Position numbers and translations under genes: made by a program. The notes beneath the pieces are model-generated. The model was given only the letters and a program-made list of their open reading frames with translations, searched no databases and was not told where the DNA came from. Positions 36,543 through 45,162 of a stretch of DNA of 64,000 bases are shown in pieces (position 1 is the first letter of the stretch; every line of letters starts with the position of its first letter). Origin of the DNA: Roseburia hominis (GTDB lineage: Bacteria > Bacillota > Clostridia > Lachnospirales > Lachnospiraceae); NCBI RefSeq assembly GCF_021531695.1, contig NZ_JADYUI010000008.1, forward strand, positions 60,380 through 124,379, read 5' to 3'.

Positions 36543-37718
36543 CTATTTTTCGTTTGCTAAAAACTCTAAGTTCTTTTTAATCAGATCACATCTTTGAGCC
36601 ACACACTCCACAGAACGTCCCGGGTCTTCCGGTGTATGAAATACATAATCAATCAATTTATCAATTGTGGTTGTGGCAACATGAAGTCTCGTATCACTGG
36701 CCGCATAATAAATAAATACTTCGCCTTTCTCATTTGCAATCGCGCCATTGGTAAATACAACGTTTGATACGTCACCGACTCTCTCCCATTCGCGCGGACA
36801 AATCAGAAAACCGGACGGTTCTGCAATCACTTTTCCCGGGTCTTCCAAAGAAGTTGCAAAAGCGTAAATTACGTAACGAAGACCTGCTGCGGTATTCCGA
36901 ACGCCATGTGCAATATGAATCCATCCTCGATCGGTTTTGATTGGAGTTGCACCGGCACCGTTCTTTGCTTCCGTAATGGTATGATATTTACGCAAACTGG
37001 TCATTCTTTCTTCATCAATTACTGCATGTGTAATATCATCACAAAGTCCAAAACCAATTCCTCCGCCGCTTCCTGTATCAATAAAGTCATCCATCGGTCT
37101 TGTATAGAATGCATATTTTCCATCAACAAATTCCGGATGTAAACATACATTTCTCTGCTGCGGAGAATTCAAAGTAACCAGATTATCCAATCTTTCCCAT
37201 GTTTTTAAATCTTTTGTTCTTACAATTCCTGCCGCCGCAACAGCCGCAGATAAATCATTCACACTCTTGTCTTTGCTTTCGGAGCAGAACACACCATAGA
37301 TGTATCCGTCTTCATGCTTTGTCAGACGCATATCATATACGTTTGTCTCTTCCGGGCAGGTATCCTCTAAAAGAATCGGATAGTCCCAAAATTTAAATCC
37401 GTCAATTCCATTATCACTTTCTGCTACGCCAAAGAAAGATTTTCTGTCATTCCCCTCAATGCGTGCAACAAGGTAATATTTTCCATTTAATTCAATTGCT
37501 CCTGCATTAAATACAGCATTTACACCTAAACGCTCCATAAAATATGGATTGGTTTCCGGGTTCAGATCATAACGCCATGTAAGCGGAATATGTTCTCTTG
37601 TTAAAACAGGATTCTCATAACGATCAAAAATACCATTATAGAAATCTGTTTTCACATTTTTCTTTGCAATAAGTTCGTTATATTTTTTTAATTCTTCTTC
37701 ATATTTTTTATGCAACAT
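36543..37718 (-). CDS. GH130 4-O-beta-mannosyl-glucose phosphorylase (subfamily 1 type)
   Basis: 391 residues. N-terminal helix ([17 protein letters not shown]) used for oligomer contacts in mannosylglucose phosphorylases; [16 protein letters not shown] holds the catalytic Asp; [16 protein letters not shown] and [10 protein letters not shown] are family motifs. It converts mannosyl-glucose and phosphate to mannose-1-phosphate and glucose. The epimerase gene just upstream makes that substrate from mannobiose and overlaps this gene by 11 bp, so the two are translationally coupled. The ATG at 37718 has AAGGAG at good spacing. Confidence 0.92.
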   Translation of the reverse strand: MLHKKYEEELKKYNELIAKKNVKTDFYNGIFDRYENPVLTREHIPLTWRYDLNPETNPYFMERLGVNAVFNAGAIELNGKYYLVARIEGNDRKSFFGVAESDNGIDGFKFWDYPILLEDTCPEETNVYDMRLTKHEDGYIYGVFCSESKDKSVNDLSAAVAAAGIVRTKDLKTWERLDNLVTLNSPQQRNVCLHPEFVDGKYAFYTRPMDDFIDTGSGGGIGFGLCDDITHAVIDEERMTSLRKYHTITEAKNGAGATPIKTDRGWIHIAHGVRNTAAGLRYVIYAFATSLEDPGKVIAEPSGFLICPREWERVGDVSNVVFTNGAIANEKGEVFIYYAASDTRLHVATTTIDKLIDYVFHTPEDPGRSVECVAQRCDLIKKNLEFLANEK

Positions 37719-38883
37719 CAATATTTCTCCTTATGATTTCCATGCACATTCTTCCATTATGATATGGACATTTCCACGGTTCAACAATTGGTCTGTCCGG
37801 ATACGGCTTCCCATTTTCGTCTGTCTCCCAGAACCATTCGGAGCCTTCACGTTTATCAATCATATAATCCTTGATAAACTCCCATTCAGCCTTTGCAGCA
37901 TTCAAATAATCTTTTCGATCGGTGTGCCTTTGATATCCATTGATAAATCCAATTACAGCTTCTGCCTGCACCCACCAGATACGATGCGTATTCACAACGC
38001 CTTTCTCACATTCATTTGCCAGAGAATGTCCATCAAATGCAATCTGATAAATCTGTTCTGTCAAATCATCAATAATTGGATTTATTTTTTTCTTATAAGC
38101 CTCTTCATCCAGAACATCAATGCCACGATTCATAAGCCATGCTGTCTCAATATCATGTCCGTAAGAATGTAAATCTAAAATACTGTTGTAATTCTTATCA
38201 AAAAATACTTCCTGCCTATGTAATACCGGATTGTAAATTTTATCTGCAATCGTATCTAAAATCCACTCTATACGCGCTTTTACTTCCGGGTCTTTATCAA
38301 CACGGTAAAGCTCCGTATATGCTTCAAACACATGCAACAATGTATTCATCGTTTTATCAGCAATTACACCATTCTCAGAAAGTTTATCATTTTCAATTAA
38401 GTGGAATTCTTTATCAAACGCTTCTAAGTATCCCACCTCATCTGTACATTTTTCTTCTATAATATGAAAAAGGTCTTTTGCCATTTTAAGTGCTTCTTTA
38501 TCACCCGAAGCTTCATAATAAGAAGATAATGCATAGATGCAAAATGCCTGATTATAAGTATGCTTCGTGGTATCTTCCGGTGTCCCATCATAGTTGATAG
38601 ACCAGAAAATTCCACCATTTTCTTTATCAAAACAGTAGTCTTTCATGAACTGAAAGCCATGTTTCGCCTCATCCAAAAGGCTTTCATCTTTTAGCAAAGT
38701 ATACGCATTCGCAAAAAACCAGGTGATCCGGCTGTTAAGGATGCATCCCTTAACAGCCTTTTTATCTAATTTCAAATCATAGTCAAGCCAGCCATAATAG
38801 CCGCCATATTCATCATCCCTTAGATTTTTCCAAAATGGGATAATCGTATTCAGTAAATGATCCTTTACTTCTTCAACCATCAT
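37708..38883 (-). CDS. mannobiose/cellobiose 2-epimerase (AGE family)
   Basis: A 391-residue (alpha/alpha)6 barrel. [13 protein letters not shown] and [16 protein letters not shown] contain the conserved catalytic histidines, and WSINYDG and [10 protein letters not shown] are family landmarks. It converts beta-1,4-mannobiose to mannosyl-glucose, the substrate of the GH130_1 phosphorylase. Cytoplasmic, no signal. It follows the permease gene by 12 bp and starts with GGAGAATCATG. Activity on cellobiose is possible, but the neighbours argue for mannobiose. Confidence 0.9.
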   Translation of the reverse strand: MMVEEVKDHLLNTIIPFWKNLRDDEYGGYYGWLDYDLKLDKKAVKGCILNSRITWFFANAYTLLKDESLLDEAKHGFQFMKDYCFDKENGGIFWSINYDGTPEDTTKHTYNQAFCIYALSSYYEASGDKEALKMAKDLFHIIEEKCTDEVGYLEAFDKEFHLIENDKLSENGVIADKTMNTLLHVFEAYTELYRVDKDPEVKARIEWILDTIADKIYNPVLHRQEVFFDKNYNSILDLHSYGHDIETAWLMNRGIDVLDEEAYKKKINPIIDDLTEQIYQIAFDGHSLANECEKGVVNTHRIWWVQAEAVIGFINGYQRHTDRKDYLNAAKAEWEFIKDYMIDKREGSEWFWETDENGKPYPDRPIVEPWKCPYHNGRMCMEIIRRNIDVA

Positions 38884-38895
38884 GATTCTCCTATC

Positions 38896-39756
38896 TTAGC
38901 CCTTAACAGCACCGGCTGTAATTCCGCTGTAAATCTGCTTCTGGCAAATAATAAATATAATCAATGCCGGCAAAAGTGAAATAATAACACCTGCACAAAT
39001 CAAGTTGTAACGGCTTCCCAAAGGTCCGGTAAATGTATACAGTGACATTGCAATGGTGCGAATGTTCTGATCCTGCAAGTATAAGCTCGCTGCATAGTAT
39101 TCGTTATAAGTATTTACACCCTTTAAAATCATACTGGTAACGATTGCCGGCTGTAATAACGGAAGCATAATCTTCCAATAAATTTGGAAATAAGATGCAC
39201 CGTCAATAATTGCTGATTCATCCAAAGACACCGGTATGTTCTCCATAAACTGAATGAAGATGTAAATAGATATTACGTCCGTACCCATGCTCATGATGAT
39301 ATATCCATATAAGTGGTTGATAAATCCTAAGGTTCCCATGATTTTATATACAGTTACCTGCATAGCTACCGCCGGAAGCAGAGATGCAAACAGGAATAAG
39401 TTACGAATTAATCCATTTCCCGGGAACTTAAAACGATTCAATACATATGCCAACTGGGTACCAACGATAATCGCTCCCAACAATACGAATACAAGTACAA
39501 TTCCGGAATTGATGAATGCACGCCCCATATGCGCTGTCTTAAATGCTGTAACAAAGTTGTCAAAATTCAGAAAGCTTTCCGGTAATTGCATAACATTTGT
39601 TGATGCATATTCCTCATCTGTCTTAAACGCCGTAATCACACAGGAAACTACAGGAAGTACCGCAACAAATGAGAAAAAGATTAAGGAAAAATATTTTACA
39701 ACTACCCAAATCCATCCTCCAACAGATCTGTGTTTGATTTTATGTGTTTTTTCCAT
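38896..39756 (-). CDS. mannooligosaccharide ABC permease, MalG type
   Basis: 286 residues from the ATG with AGGGGG upstream. Six membrane spans and the EAA motif ESAIIDGASYFQIYWKIMLP that contacts the ATPase. It pairs with the MalF-type permease, whose stop lies one base upstream. The transporter has no ATPase gene in this window; such CUT1 systems often share an MsmK-like ATPase encoded elsewhere. Substrate by context: beta-mannooligosaccharides. Confidence 0.9.
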   Translation of the reverse strand: MEKTHKIKHRSVGGWIWVVVKYFSLIFFSFVAVLPVVSCVITAFKTDEEYASTNVMQLPESFLNFDNFVTAFKTAHMGRAFINSGIVLVFVLLGAIIVGTQLAYVLNRFKFPGNGLIRNLFLFASLLPAVAMQVTVYKIMGTLGFINHLYGYIIMSMGTDVISIYIFIQFMENIPVSLDESAIIDGASYFQIYWKIMLPLLQPAIVTSMILKGVNTYNEYYAASLYLQDQNIRTIAMSLYTFTGPLGSRYNLICAGVIISLLPALIIFIICQKQIYSGITAGAVKG

Positions 39757-39757
39757 C

Positions 39758-40759
39758 CTAATTAGCCCCCTTTGCAACTTTCACTTTCTTCTTGGTTTTT
39801 ATTTCATCCTCTTCATCCGCATTTCTAAAGAGATACTTCATAATCAATTTCTGTGCAATGGTTGCCGCGAAAATAATAAGAAGTAATACTACTGCCATCG
39901 CAGATGCAAGACCAACTTTCTGGCTGACATGTGCAATTTCGTTCATAATTACGAAATAGGTTCCGGTTCCGTTTGCACCACTGGTAATAACATATGGCGG
40001 TTCGAATGCACTAAGTGAGCCGGTAATTGAAAGAATGATATTCAATGTTACAATCGTACGAATACTTGGTAAAATGATATGTATAAACTGCTGGAATTGG
40101 TTTGCTCCATCAAGTTCTGCTGCCTCATACATTTCCTTGTCTACTGACATAATTGCTCCGATAAAGAGCACCATGTTCTGTCCGAAATATCTCCATACCG
40201 AAGTCGCCACCAACGATATGTTATTAACACTCTGATCTTTCAACCAATACGGTAAATCGTTCAGATTGAAACCACACCACTGTAATACCGTATCGAACAC
40301 ATACCCTCTGGTATAGAAAAACTTGAAGATGAATCCGATTGCAATACCACTAATCAGATACGGGAAAAACATAAGTCCTTTGAAAAGTCCCGAACATTTT
40401 GTTTTAAAACTTAAAATTGTTGCAAGGTAAAGCGCTATTGCCAGCTGAAGCAGTGCACCTACCATATAGTACAAACTAAGTTTTAATGCCGAGAAACAAT
40501 CATCTCTCTTAAAGACATCAATGTAGTTCTTCCATCCGACAAACACTCGTTTTTCTACCGGTGTTGCGTATTTCATTTTGTAGAAACTGAATTTTACCAT
40601 TTCTGCGAATGGCAAATACGTAAATACGAGCAAAAGCAAGAGTGGAATCGTGATAAATGCAATAATGATAATTGTCTTCTGGCCTTCTCTGCTCTTTGCC
40701 CATTTAGCCAAATTAAATGGCTTTTTTTGTTTTGCAGCTTTTCCTTCCTTAGCTACCAT
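39758..40759 (-). CDS. mannooligosaccharide ABC permease, MalF type
   Basis: 333 residues. Basic N-terminus, six spans, EAA motif EAAELDGANQFQQFIHIILP. Two ATG codons are possible; AGGAGG touches the first (40768) and is 9 nt from the second (40759), which I prefer. It is separated from the binding-protein gene by about 390 bp containing a hairpin and a promoter-like sequence resembling the one in front of the binding-protein gene. Confidence 0.9.
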   Translation of the reverse strand: MVAKEGKAAKQKKPFNLAKWAKSREGQKTIIIIAFITIPLLLLLVFTYLPFAEMVKFSFYKMKYATPVEKRVFVGWKNYIDVFKRDDCFSALKLSLYYMVGALLQLAIALYLATILSFKTKCSGLFKGLMFFPYLISGIAIGFIFKFFYTRGYVFDTVLQWCGFNLNDLPYWLKDQSVNNISLVATSVWRYFGQNMVLFIGAIMSVDKEMYEAAELDGANQFQQFIHIILPSIRTIVTLNIILSITGSLSAFEPPYVITSGANGTGTYFVIMNEIAHVSQKVGLASAMAVVLLLIIFAATIAQKLIMKYLFRNADEEDEIKTKKKVKVAKGAN

Positions 40760-40792
40760 AATAGTCATCCTCCTATCGGTTTAATCTTCCTG

Positions 40793-40850
40793 CTTTATTA
40801 CTTAATTTAATTATATATTCTTATATTTTTTATTCATCACTCATTTTTGT
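40793..40850 (-). promoter_or_regulatory. promoter-like repeat upstream of the permease genes
   Basis: Minus strand: TGATGA, 18 bp, TATAAT, then TAAATTAAG and AATAAAG. It closely resembles 42628-42689 in front of the binding-protein gene. The -35 is poor, so an activator would be needed. Confidence 0.5.
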
Positions 40851-41070
40851 TTAATATCATTTGTTTTTGTTTTTATTGTTTATTTCCTCTATTTTACCAA
40901 AATATATGTTTTCATTTTGTGCATATTCAACACATTTTTACTCGTTTTTTCTGTTTTTAAGCTTTGTACATCCATCCATTTTTACTTGTTTTTAGCTAAT
41001 TTTAAAGTTTGTAGAAGAAATTATTGTCGCCAGAAGTTCTTTTTTGTACCGGAAATTTTGAAGTATTTCC
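40851..41070. other. intergenic remainder between binding protein and permeases
   Basis: Very AT-rich. TTTAGCTAATTTT near 40991 shares its core with the LacI operator candidate upstream of lacI. I see no gene. Confidence 0.4.
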
Positions 41071-41079
41071 TATACAGCA

Positions 41080-41119
41080 GAAAAGAAGCCGAAACCTGTT
41101 TAGATTTCGACCTCTTTTC
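41080..41119 (-). terminator. attenuating hairpin after the binding-protein gene
   Basis: The minus-strand transcript forms GAAAAGAGGTCGAAATC pairing with GTTTCGGCTTCTTTTC. The T run is interrupted, so partial termination giving excess binding protein over permease is plausible. Confidence 0.65.
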
Positions 41120-41149
41120 ACAACATGATGTATCATTATATGAATATCA

Positions 41150-42592
41150 TTACTCTACTGTAACACCTGCTGATTCCTGTGCACTTGTCCAAGCTTCATT
41201 CCACTCATTCATAATATCATCAAATGATTCATCTCCATTTGCTGCATGCTCAACAAGTTCCTGAATCTTGCTGTCACCACTGTTATTGATATTAAGTTCT
41301 GATTCTGAATTCAATTCATTCAGTAAATCCTCTTCACCATCTACGGCAGGCTCATCCGATACATACTCAATACCGTCAAATGCAGAGTATACTTCCGGAT
41401 AATCCTCATCATCTACGGCAATCGGAAGACCACCTTCGTTATAAGCAAATTTAGATTTTTCCGTCATCCATTTAACAAAAATGATAGAAGCCTGCTTATT
41501 GGTATCATCAGCATCTACATTAATTCCCCATGCATAATCAGGACCTGAAGATGCATACTGTTTTCCATCTACTGTAATAGGGAATGGCATATATCCGATA
41601 TCAGCTCCATTGTCTCCTGCATCTCTCATCTGAGAATAAGCCCAGGAACCAAGTACCATACATCCGATTTCGCCATTATTGATCATGCCTTTACAACCTT
41701 CCCAGTCTGTTGTAGAGTAATCATCTTCTGTCAATCCATTTGCTACTGCATCATATAAAATCTTGTATACATTGTAAGCGCCTGTTCCATCACCCGGATC
41801 AGAAAACGGATTGCTTGTATGTAATAATTTCTGGTTCATAAACTTAGAATCACCGGTCGCAGAACCTGCAATATAAGCATCCCATGCTCCCATAGTCCAG
41901 CCTGCTGCATAGTTTGTATAAAGCGGAATTGCATCTGTATTGTCTTTAATCATTTGCAAATCTGTCATAAATTCTTCCGGAGTTTTTGGAAGTTCTGTGA
42001 TTCCTGCGTCCGTAAATACCTTTTTATTGTAAACAATACCTTGTGCATTACCGGTAGATGCAATACCATACACCTGTCCATCATACATTCTGTCTGTTGC
42101 AAACTTGACCTCGTTTTCCATTGTGGCAACATCACCATATGACATAAAATATGTAGGGAAATCTGCCTTATCCACTGCCGGAATCATCATAACATCTCCC
42201 CAGTCACCGCTCTGTAAACGAAGCAATGCTGTCTCAGCATAATCTGTTGCTGTTTCAATATTTACTTTAATATTTGGATATTCTTTATTGAATTCCTCAA
42301 GATACTGATCCCATGTTGTTCCTTTGTAGTCAGCCTGCTGCATATCTGTTCTATGATTATAAACAGAAATCTCAGCACTTAAATCTGTCAAATCCTCACC
42401 CAATTTCAAATCTGCGTAGCTAATGATTCCATCTTCGGTTTCAGATACATCTTCGGTATCTCCTGCACTGCTTGCGCTTGTGCTACTTGAATCTGTGCTA
42501 CTTGTTTCACTTGAATCACTGCTTCCACAGGCTGCCAGAGAAGCCATCATGGATACAACCAAGCTAACTGCTAAAACCTTTTTCAATTTCAT
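41150..42592 (-). CDS. mannooligosaccharide-binding lipoprotein (MnBP type)
   Basis: A 480-residue extracellular solute-binding protein family 1 member. Signal peptide with lipobox LAAC near residue 22, Ser/Thr/Glu-rich linker to about residue 50, then a two-lobe domain with EEFNKEYPNIKVNIE, YNKKVFTDAGITELP, GEIGCMVLGSWAYS and PDYAWGINVDADDTNKQASI. It captures oligosaccharides for the two permeases. First gene of the mannan operon, with AAAGGAGG before the ATG, divergent from the AraC regulator. A mannan ligand is inferred from the locus. Confidence 0.9.
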   Translation of the reverse strand: MKLKKVLAVSLVVSMMASLAACGSSDSSETSSTDSSSTSASSAGDTEDVSETEDGIISYADLKLGEDLTDLSAEISVYNHRTDMQQADYKGTTWDQYLEEFNKEYPNIKVNIETATDYAETALLRLQSGDWGDVMMIPAVDKADFPTYFMSYGDVATMENEVKFATDRMYDGQVYGIASTGNAQGIVYNKKVFTDAGITELPKTPEEFMTDLQMIKDNTDAIPLYTNYAAGWTMGAWDAYIAGSATGDSKFMNQKLLHTSNPFSDPGDGTGAYNVYKILYDAVANGLTEDDYSTTDWEGCKGMINNGEIGCMVLGSWAYSQMRDAGDNGADIGYMPFPITVDGKQYASSGPDYAWGINVDADDTNKQASIIFVKWMTEKSKFAYNEGGLPIAVDDEDYPEVYSAFDGIEYVSDEPAVDGEEDLLNELNSESELNINNSGDSKIQELVEHAANGDESFDDIMNEWNEAWTSAQESAGVTVE

Positions 42593-42977
42593 AGAAAATA
42601 TCCTCCTTTTGTTGCTCCCTTTGGAACTTTATTTCTTAAGTTAATTTAATTATATATTATATATTTTTTAAGTCATCATTTATTTTTGCATTTCATATTT
42701 TATTATTGCGTCTTTTGTCAATTCTGTATACATTGTCAAATTTCATTGTGTCTTTTTGTTTATTTTTACCATTATATTCTCTTCGTTCTTATTTTTTTAC
42801 TTCTTTTTACTTTATTTTAATTTATTTCTTTCCCTCGTTTTTCACTCATATTCTTTACTCCCATCTAATTTTTTTAAAGCTTTCAGTTTTTTCTTCCTTT
42901 TTTTCCTGTAACTGATTATAATTATACCAGAATCAAAGGGTATTTTGCAAAAAAACAATACATGAAAGGAGTTCTCC
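42593..42977. promoter_or_regulatory. divergent control region, binding protein / AraC
   Basis: AT-rich, no gene. Toward the binding protein: TGATGA-18 bp-TATAAT at about 42650-42685. Further upstream two TTGACAA hexamers (near 42715 and 42736) and CGCAATAATAAAATATGAA, which resembles one half of the bipartite motif in front of GH36 and GH113. Toward araC: AAAGGAG at 42963-42969. Confidence 0.5.
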
Positions 42978-43877
42978 ATGGATTTAAAAGCTGAATTTAA
43001 ATCTTCTTTTATACGACGTCCCTCACTTTCTGCGGGTATTTCCGAATATGAGCTTCTCGGCCATGTTTACGAAAAAGATCCGAAAGATCTTCCGAGCCAG
43101 CTTATTTCCGTATTATCGCATGGCAATATTTCCTGCCAGCCGCCTTTTTCCTACCACATACGTTCTTTGAATTGCTATATGCTTCTTTTGACTACGAGTG
43201 GGAAAGGCATCTTAAATTATGACGGGAACAGTCTGACTTTATGTGAAAAATCCTTATTGTTTTTTGATTGCCGCCAGCCCTTTTCACTTGGAATCGATAG
43301 TTCTTCCTGGAGTTTCGAAATATATTTCCTAGACGGTTCTAATATGCAAACTTATTACCGTTTATTAGAGCAGGAAGAAAAACCCCTGAATCTCCATGCG
43401 CATTCCGGGATTGCGCAGTATTTCAAAACGCTGGATTGGAATAACACCAATTATATCCAGAGAAACACTTTACTTGATTTAAAATGTTTTACCGATATTT
43501 TTACAGAAATTTCTCTGATCCGTGCTACAGAAAAGACAAATTCTCAAAAAATTCCGCCTTACTTGCAATACATGAAAAAATGTTTTGATTATTCTTATGC
43601 GGAAAATTACACACTTCAGGACTTTGAAGACCAGCTGCAAATCAGTAAATACCGCTTATGCAGAGAATTTTCCGCACATTTTAAGATGTCTCCGTTACAA
43701 TACTTAAATCAGAAACGAATTGATGAAGCAAAAAATCTTTTGTGTACCACAAATGTTCCGATTCACGAAGTCGGCACCGCAGTTGGGATTGACAATACAA
43801 ATCATTTTATCAATCTTTTTAAGCGCGAAACCGGACTTACCCCAAATGTCTACCGGCAAAATATGTTAAACAAATAG
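42978..43877 (+). CDS. AraC family regulator of the mannan locus
   Basis: 299 residues. N-terminal cupin-like sensor at about 50-140 (LTTSGKGILNYDGNSLTL) and a C-terminal double helix-turn-helix at about 195-298 (FEDQLQISKYRLCREFSAHF, then IHEVGTAVGIDNTNHFINLF with the usual TGLTPNVYRQ end). Divergent from the binding-protein gene, the typical position of an activator. It probably responds to an imported mannooligosaccharide. It is the only plus-strand gene in the mannan block. Confidence 0.9.
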   Translation: MDLKAEFKSSFIRRPSLSAGISEYELLGHVYEKDPKDLPSQLISVLSHGNISCQPPFSYHIRSLNCYMLLLTTSGKGILNYDGNSLTLCEKSLLFFDCRQPFSLGIDSSSWSFEIYFLDGSNMQTYYRLLEQEEKPLNLHAHSGIAQYFKTLDWNNTNYIQRNTLLDLKCFTDIFTEISLIRATEKTNSQKIPPYLQYMKKCFDYSYAENYTLQDFEDQLQISKYRLCREFSAHFKMSPLQYLNQKRIDEAKNLLCTTNVPIHEVGTAVGIDNTNHFINLFKRETGLTPNVYRQNMLNK

Positions 43878-43908
43878 CGTGGAGAACCTTCGTTCCTCCA
43901 CGCTATTT
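43876..43908 (+). terminator. terminator of the AraC regulator gene
   Basis: TAGCGTGGAG and CTCCACGCTA form a strong stem followed by TTTATATAAT, overlapping the stop codon. Confidence 0.8.
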
Positions 43909-43985
43909 ATATAATCTCATCCTTATGTTTTATAAAGCAAACATTCACAATCCGCTTCGTCACCTGCTCATGAACCGTTGCCCCT

Positions 43986-45017
43986 TCAAGGCATATCCGC
44001 AAGGGCTTTCACACTATTTTTTTCTACCAAATGCCCCTCGACAATCGAGATTCCCTGCTTGTAGTGTTCTCCATTCATTTTCTTCAGCAGAACGTGTACG
44101 GTTTTACGTGCCATTTCCTTCATATCAACCTCGTAAGTTGTAATATCAACATCGCAAAGCCCCGGATAAAGATAATTATCAAAGCCGACCACAGAAATAT
44201 CCTCAGGTATACGATATCCCCGGTCTTCCAATTGTTTTATCAACATACTTGCTGTCAAATCACTGTTACAAACGTAGGCAGTCGGTTTCTCCTCTAACTT
44301 CTCCAGTTTTCCTTCTAAATTAATCACTCCATACTGCATGTCGCGATCCGGAATCACCCATTCATCCCGAATCGATACCCCATGTTCCATCATAGACTTT
44401 GCATAACCGAAATAGCGATCCGTAATACTTCCCGTAAACAACAGCGTTCCAACATATGCTATCTTCGTATGGCCTTTCTCAAACAAATAATTGGTCAGCA
44501 AATAAGAACCATAATAACTATTTGAAATAACTGCATCATTTGAGGAAGTAGCATCATAAAAATCAAGATATACGCTCGGCATACCCGCATCATCCTGTAA
44601 CGTCTTTAAATATGTGCTGTTTAAGCGTCCTACAATAACAAGACCATCCACTTTTCGTTCTACGACAATCTTCGGAAGCTTTATTTCTTTCTCATTCTCT
44701 CTCGTAATTACTTCAAGCATCGTAAAACATTCATGCTGTACTGCTTTTGTTGCAACACACTGATACATTTTCCAATAAAAAGAATCGTATTTATCTAAAT
44801 ACTGCTCTGAAACAAGCACTCCTATATTATAACTCTTTGACGGCTTTTCCTGCCTTAAAGCAGATGGCTGCTTATATCCCATCTCATCTGCTAATTTTTT
44901 AATCTTTTCTCGCATGGATTCGCTCACGCCCTTCTGTCCGGAAAGCGCTTTCGAAACCGTTACCGTACTTACACCTAATTTGCTTGCAATATCCGCAAGT
45001 TTCACTGCTTTTGCCAT
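43986..45017 (-). CDS. LacI family regulator of the mannan locus
   Basis: 343 residues. N-terminal LacI helix-turn-helix LADIASKLGVSTVTVSKALSG, hinge near 50-60, then a periplasmic-binding-like sugar domain at about 65-335 with GLVIVGRLNSTYL and ISVVGFDNYLYPGLCDVDIT. It lies between the AraC gene and GH36, as in described mannan loci. Its own promoter has a palindrome right after the -10, so autorepression is likely. Confidence 0.9.
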   Translation of the reverse strand: MAKAVKLADIASKLGVSTVTVSKALSGQKGVSESMREKIKKLADEMGYKQPSALRQEKPSKSYNIGVLVSEQYLDKYDSFYWKMYQCVATKAVQHECFTMLEVITRENEKEIKLPKIVVERKVDGLVIVGRLNSTYLKTLQDDAGMPSVYLDFYDATSSNDAVISNSYYGSYLLTNYLFEKGHTKIAYVGTLLFTGSITDRYFGYAKSMMEHGVSIRDEWVIPDRDMQYGVINLEGKLEKLEEKPTAYVCNSDLTASMLIKQLEDRGYRIPEDISVVGFDNYLYPGLCDVDITTYEVDMKEMARKTVHVLLKKMNGEHYKQGISIVEGHLVEKNSVKALADMP

Positions 45018-45079
45018 ATTAACACCCTCGTAAAAATCTATATAACACCAAATTTTATTTCTTTCTTGTTATACTTTTA

Positions 45080-45130
45080 TTAGCTAATTAAAGCTAATTT
45101 TATTTTAAAATCAATTTACATTTTTGTCAA
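45080..45130 (-). promoter_or_regulatory. lacI promoter with candidate operator
   Basis: TTGACA (45125-45130), 17 bp, TAAAAT (45102-45107). The palindrome TTAGCT-6 bp-AGCTAA at 45080-45097 covers the expected start of transcription. Confidence 0.65.
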
Positions 45131-45162
45131 TATGTCAATCTTTATCTGTATCACGAATGCTG

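Noticed and set aside
41080..41119. Hairpin after the binding-protein gene as a full terminator ending the operon
   Set aside because: The T tract is broken and the permease genes follow on the same strand with a promoter-like repeat. Partial attenuation is the more cautious reading.
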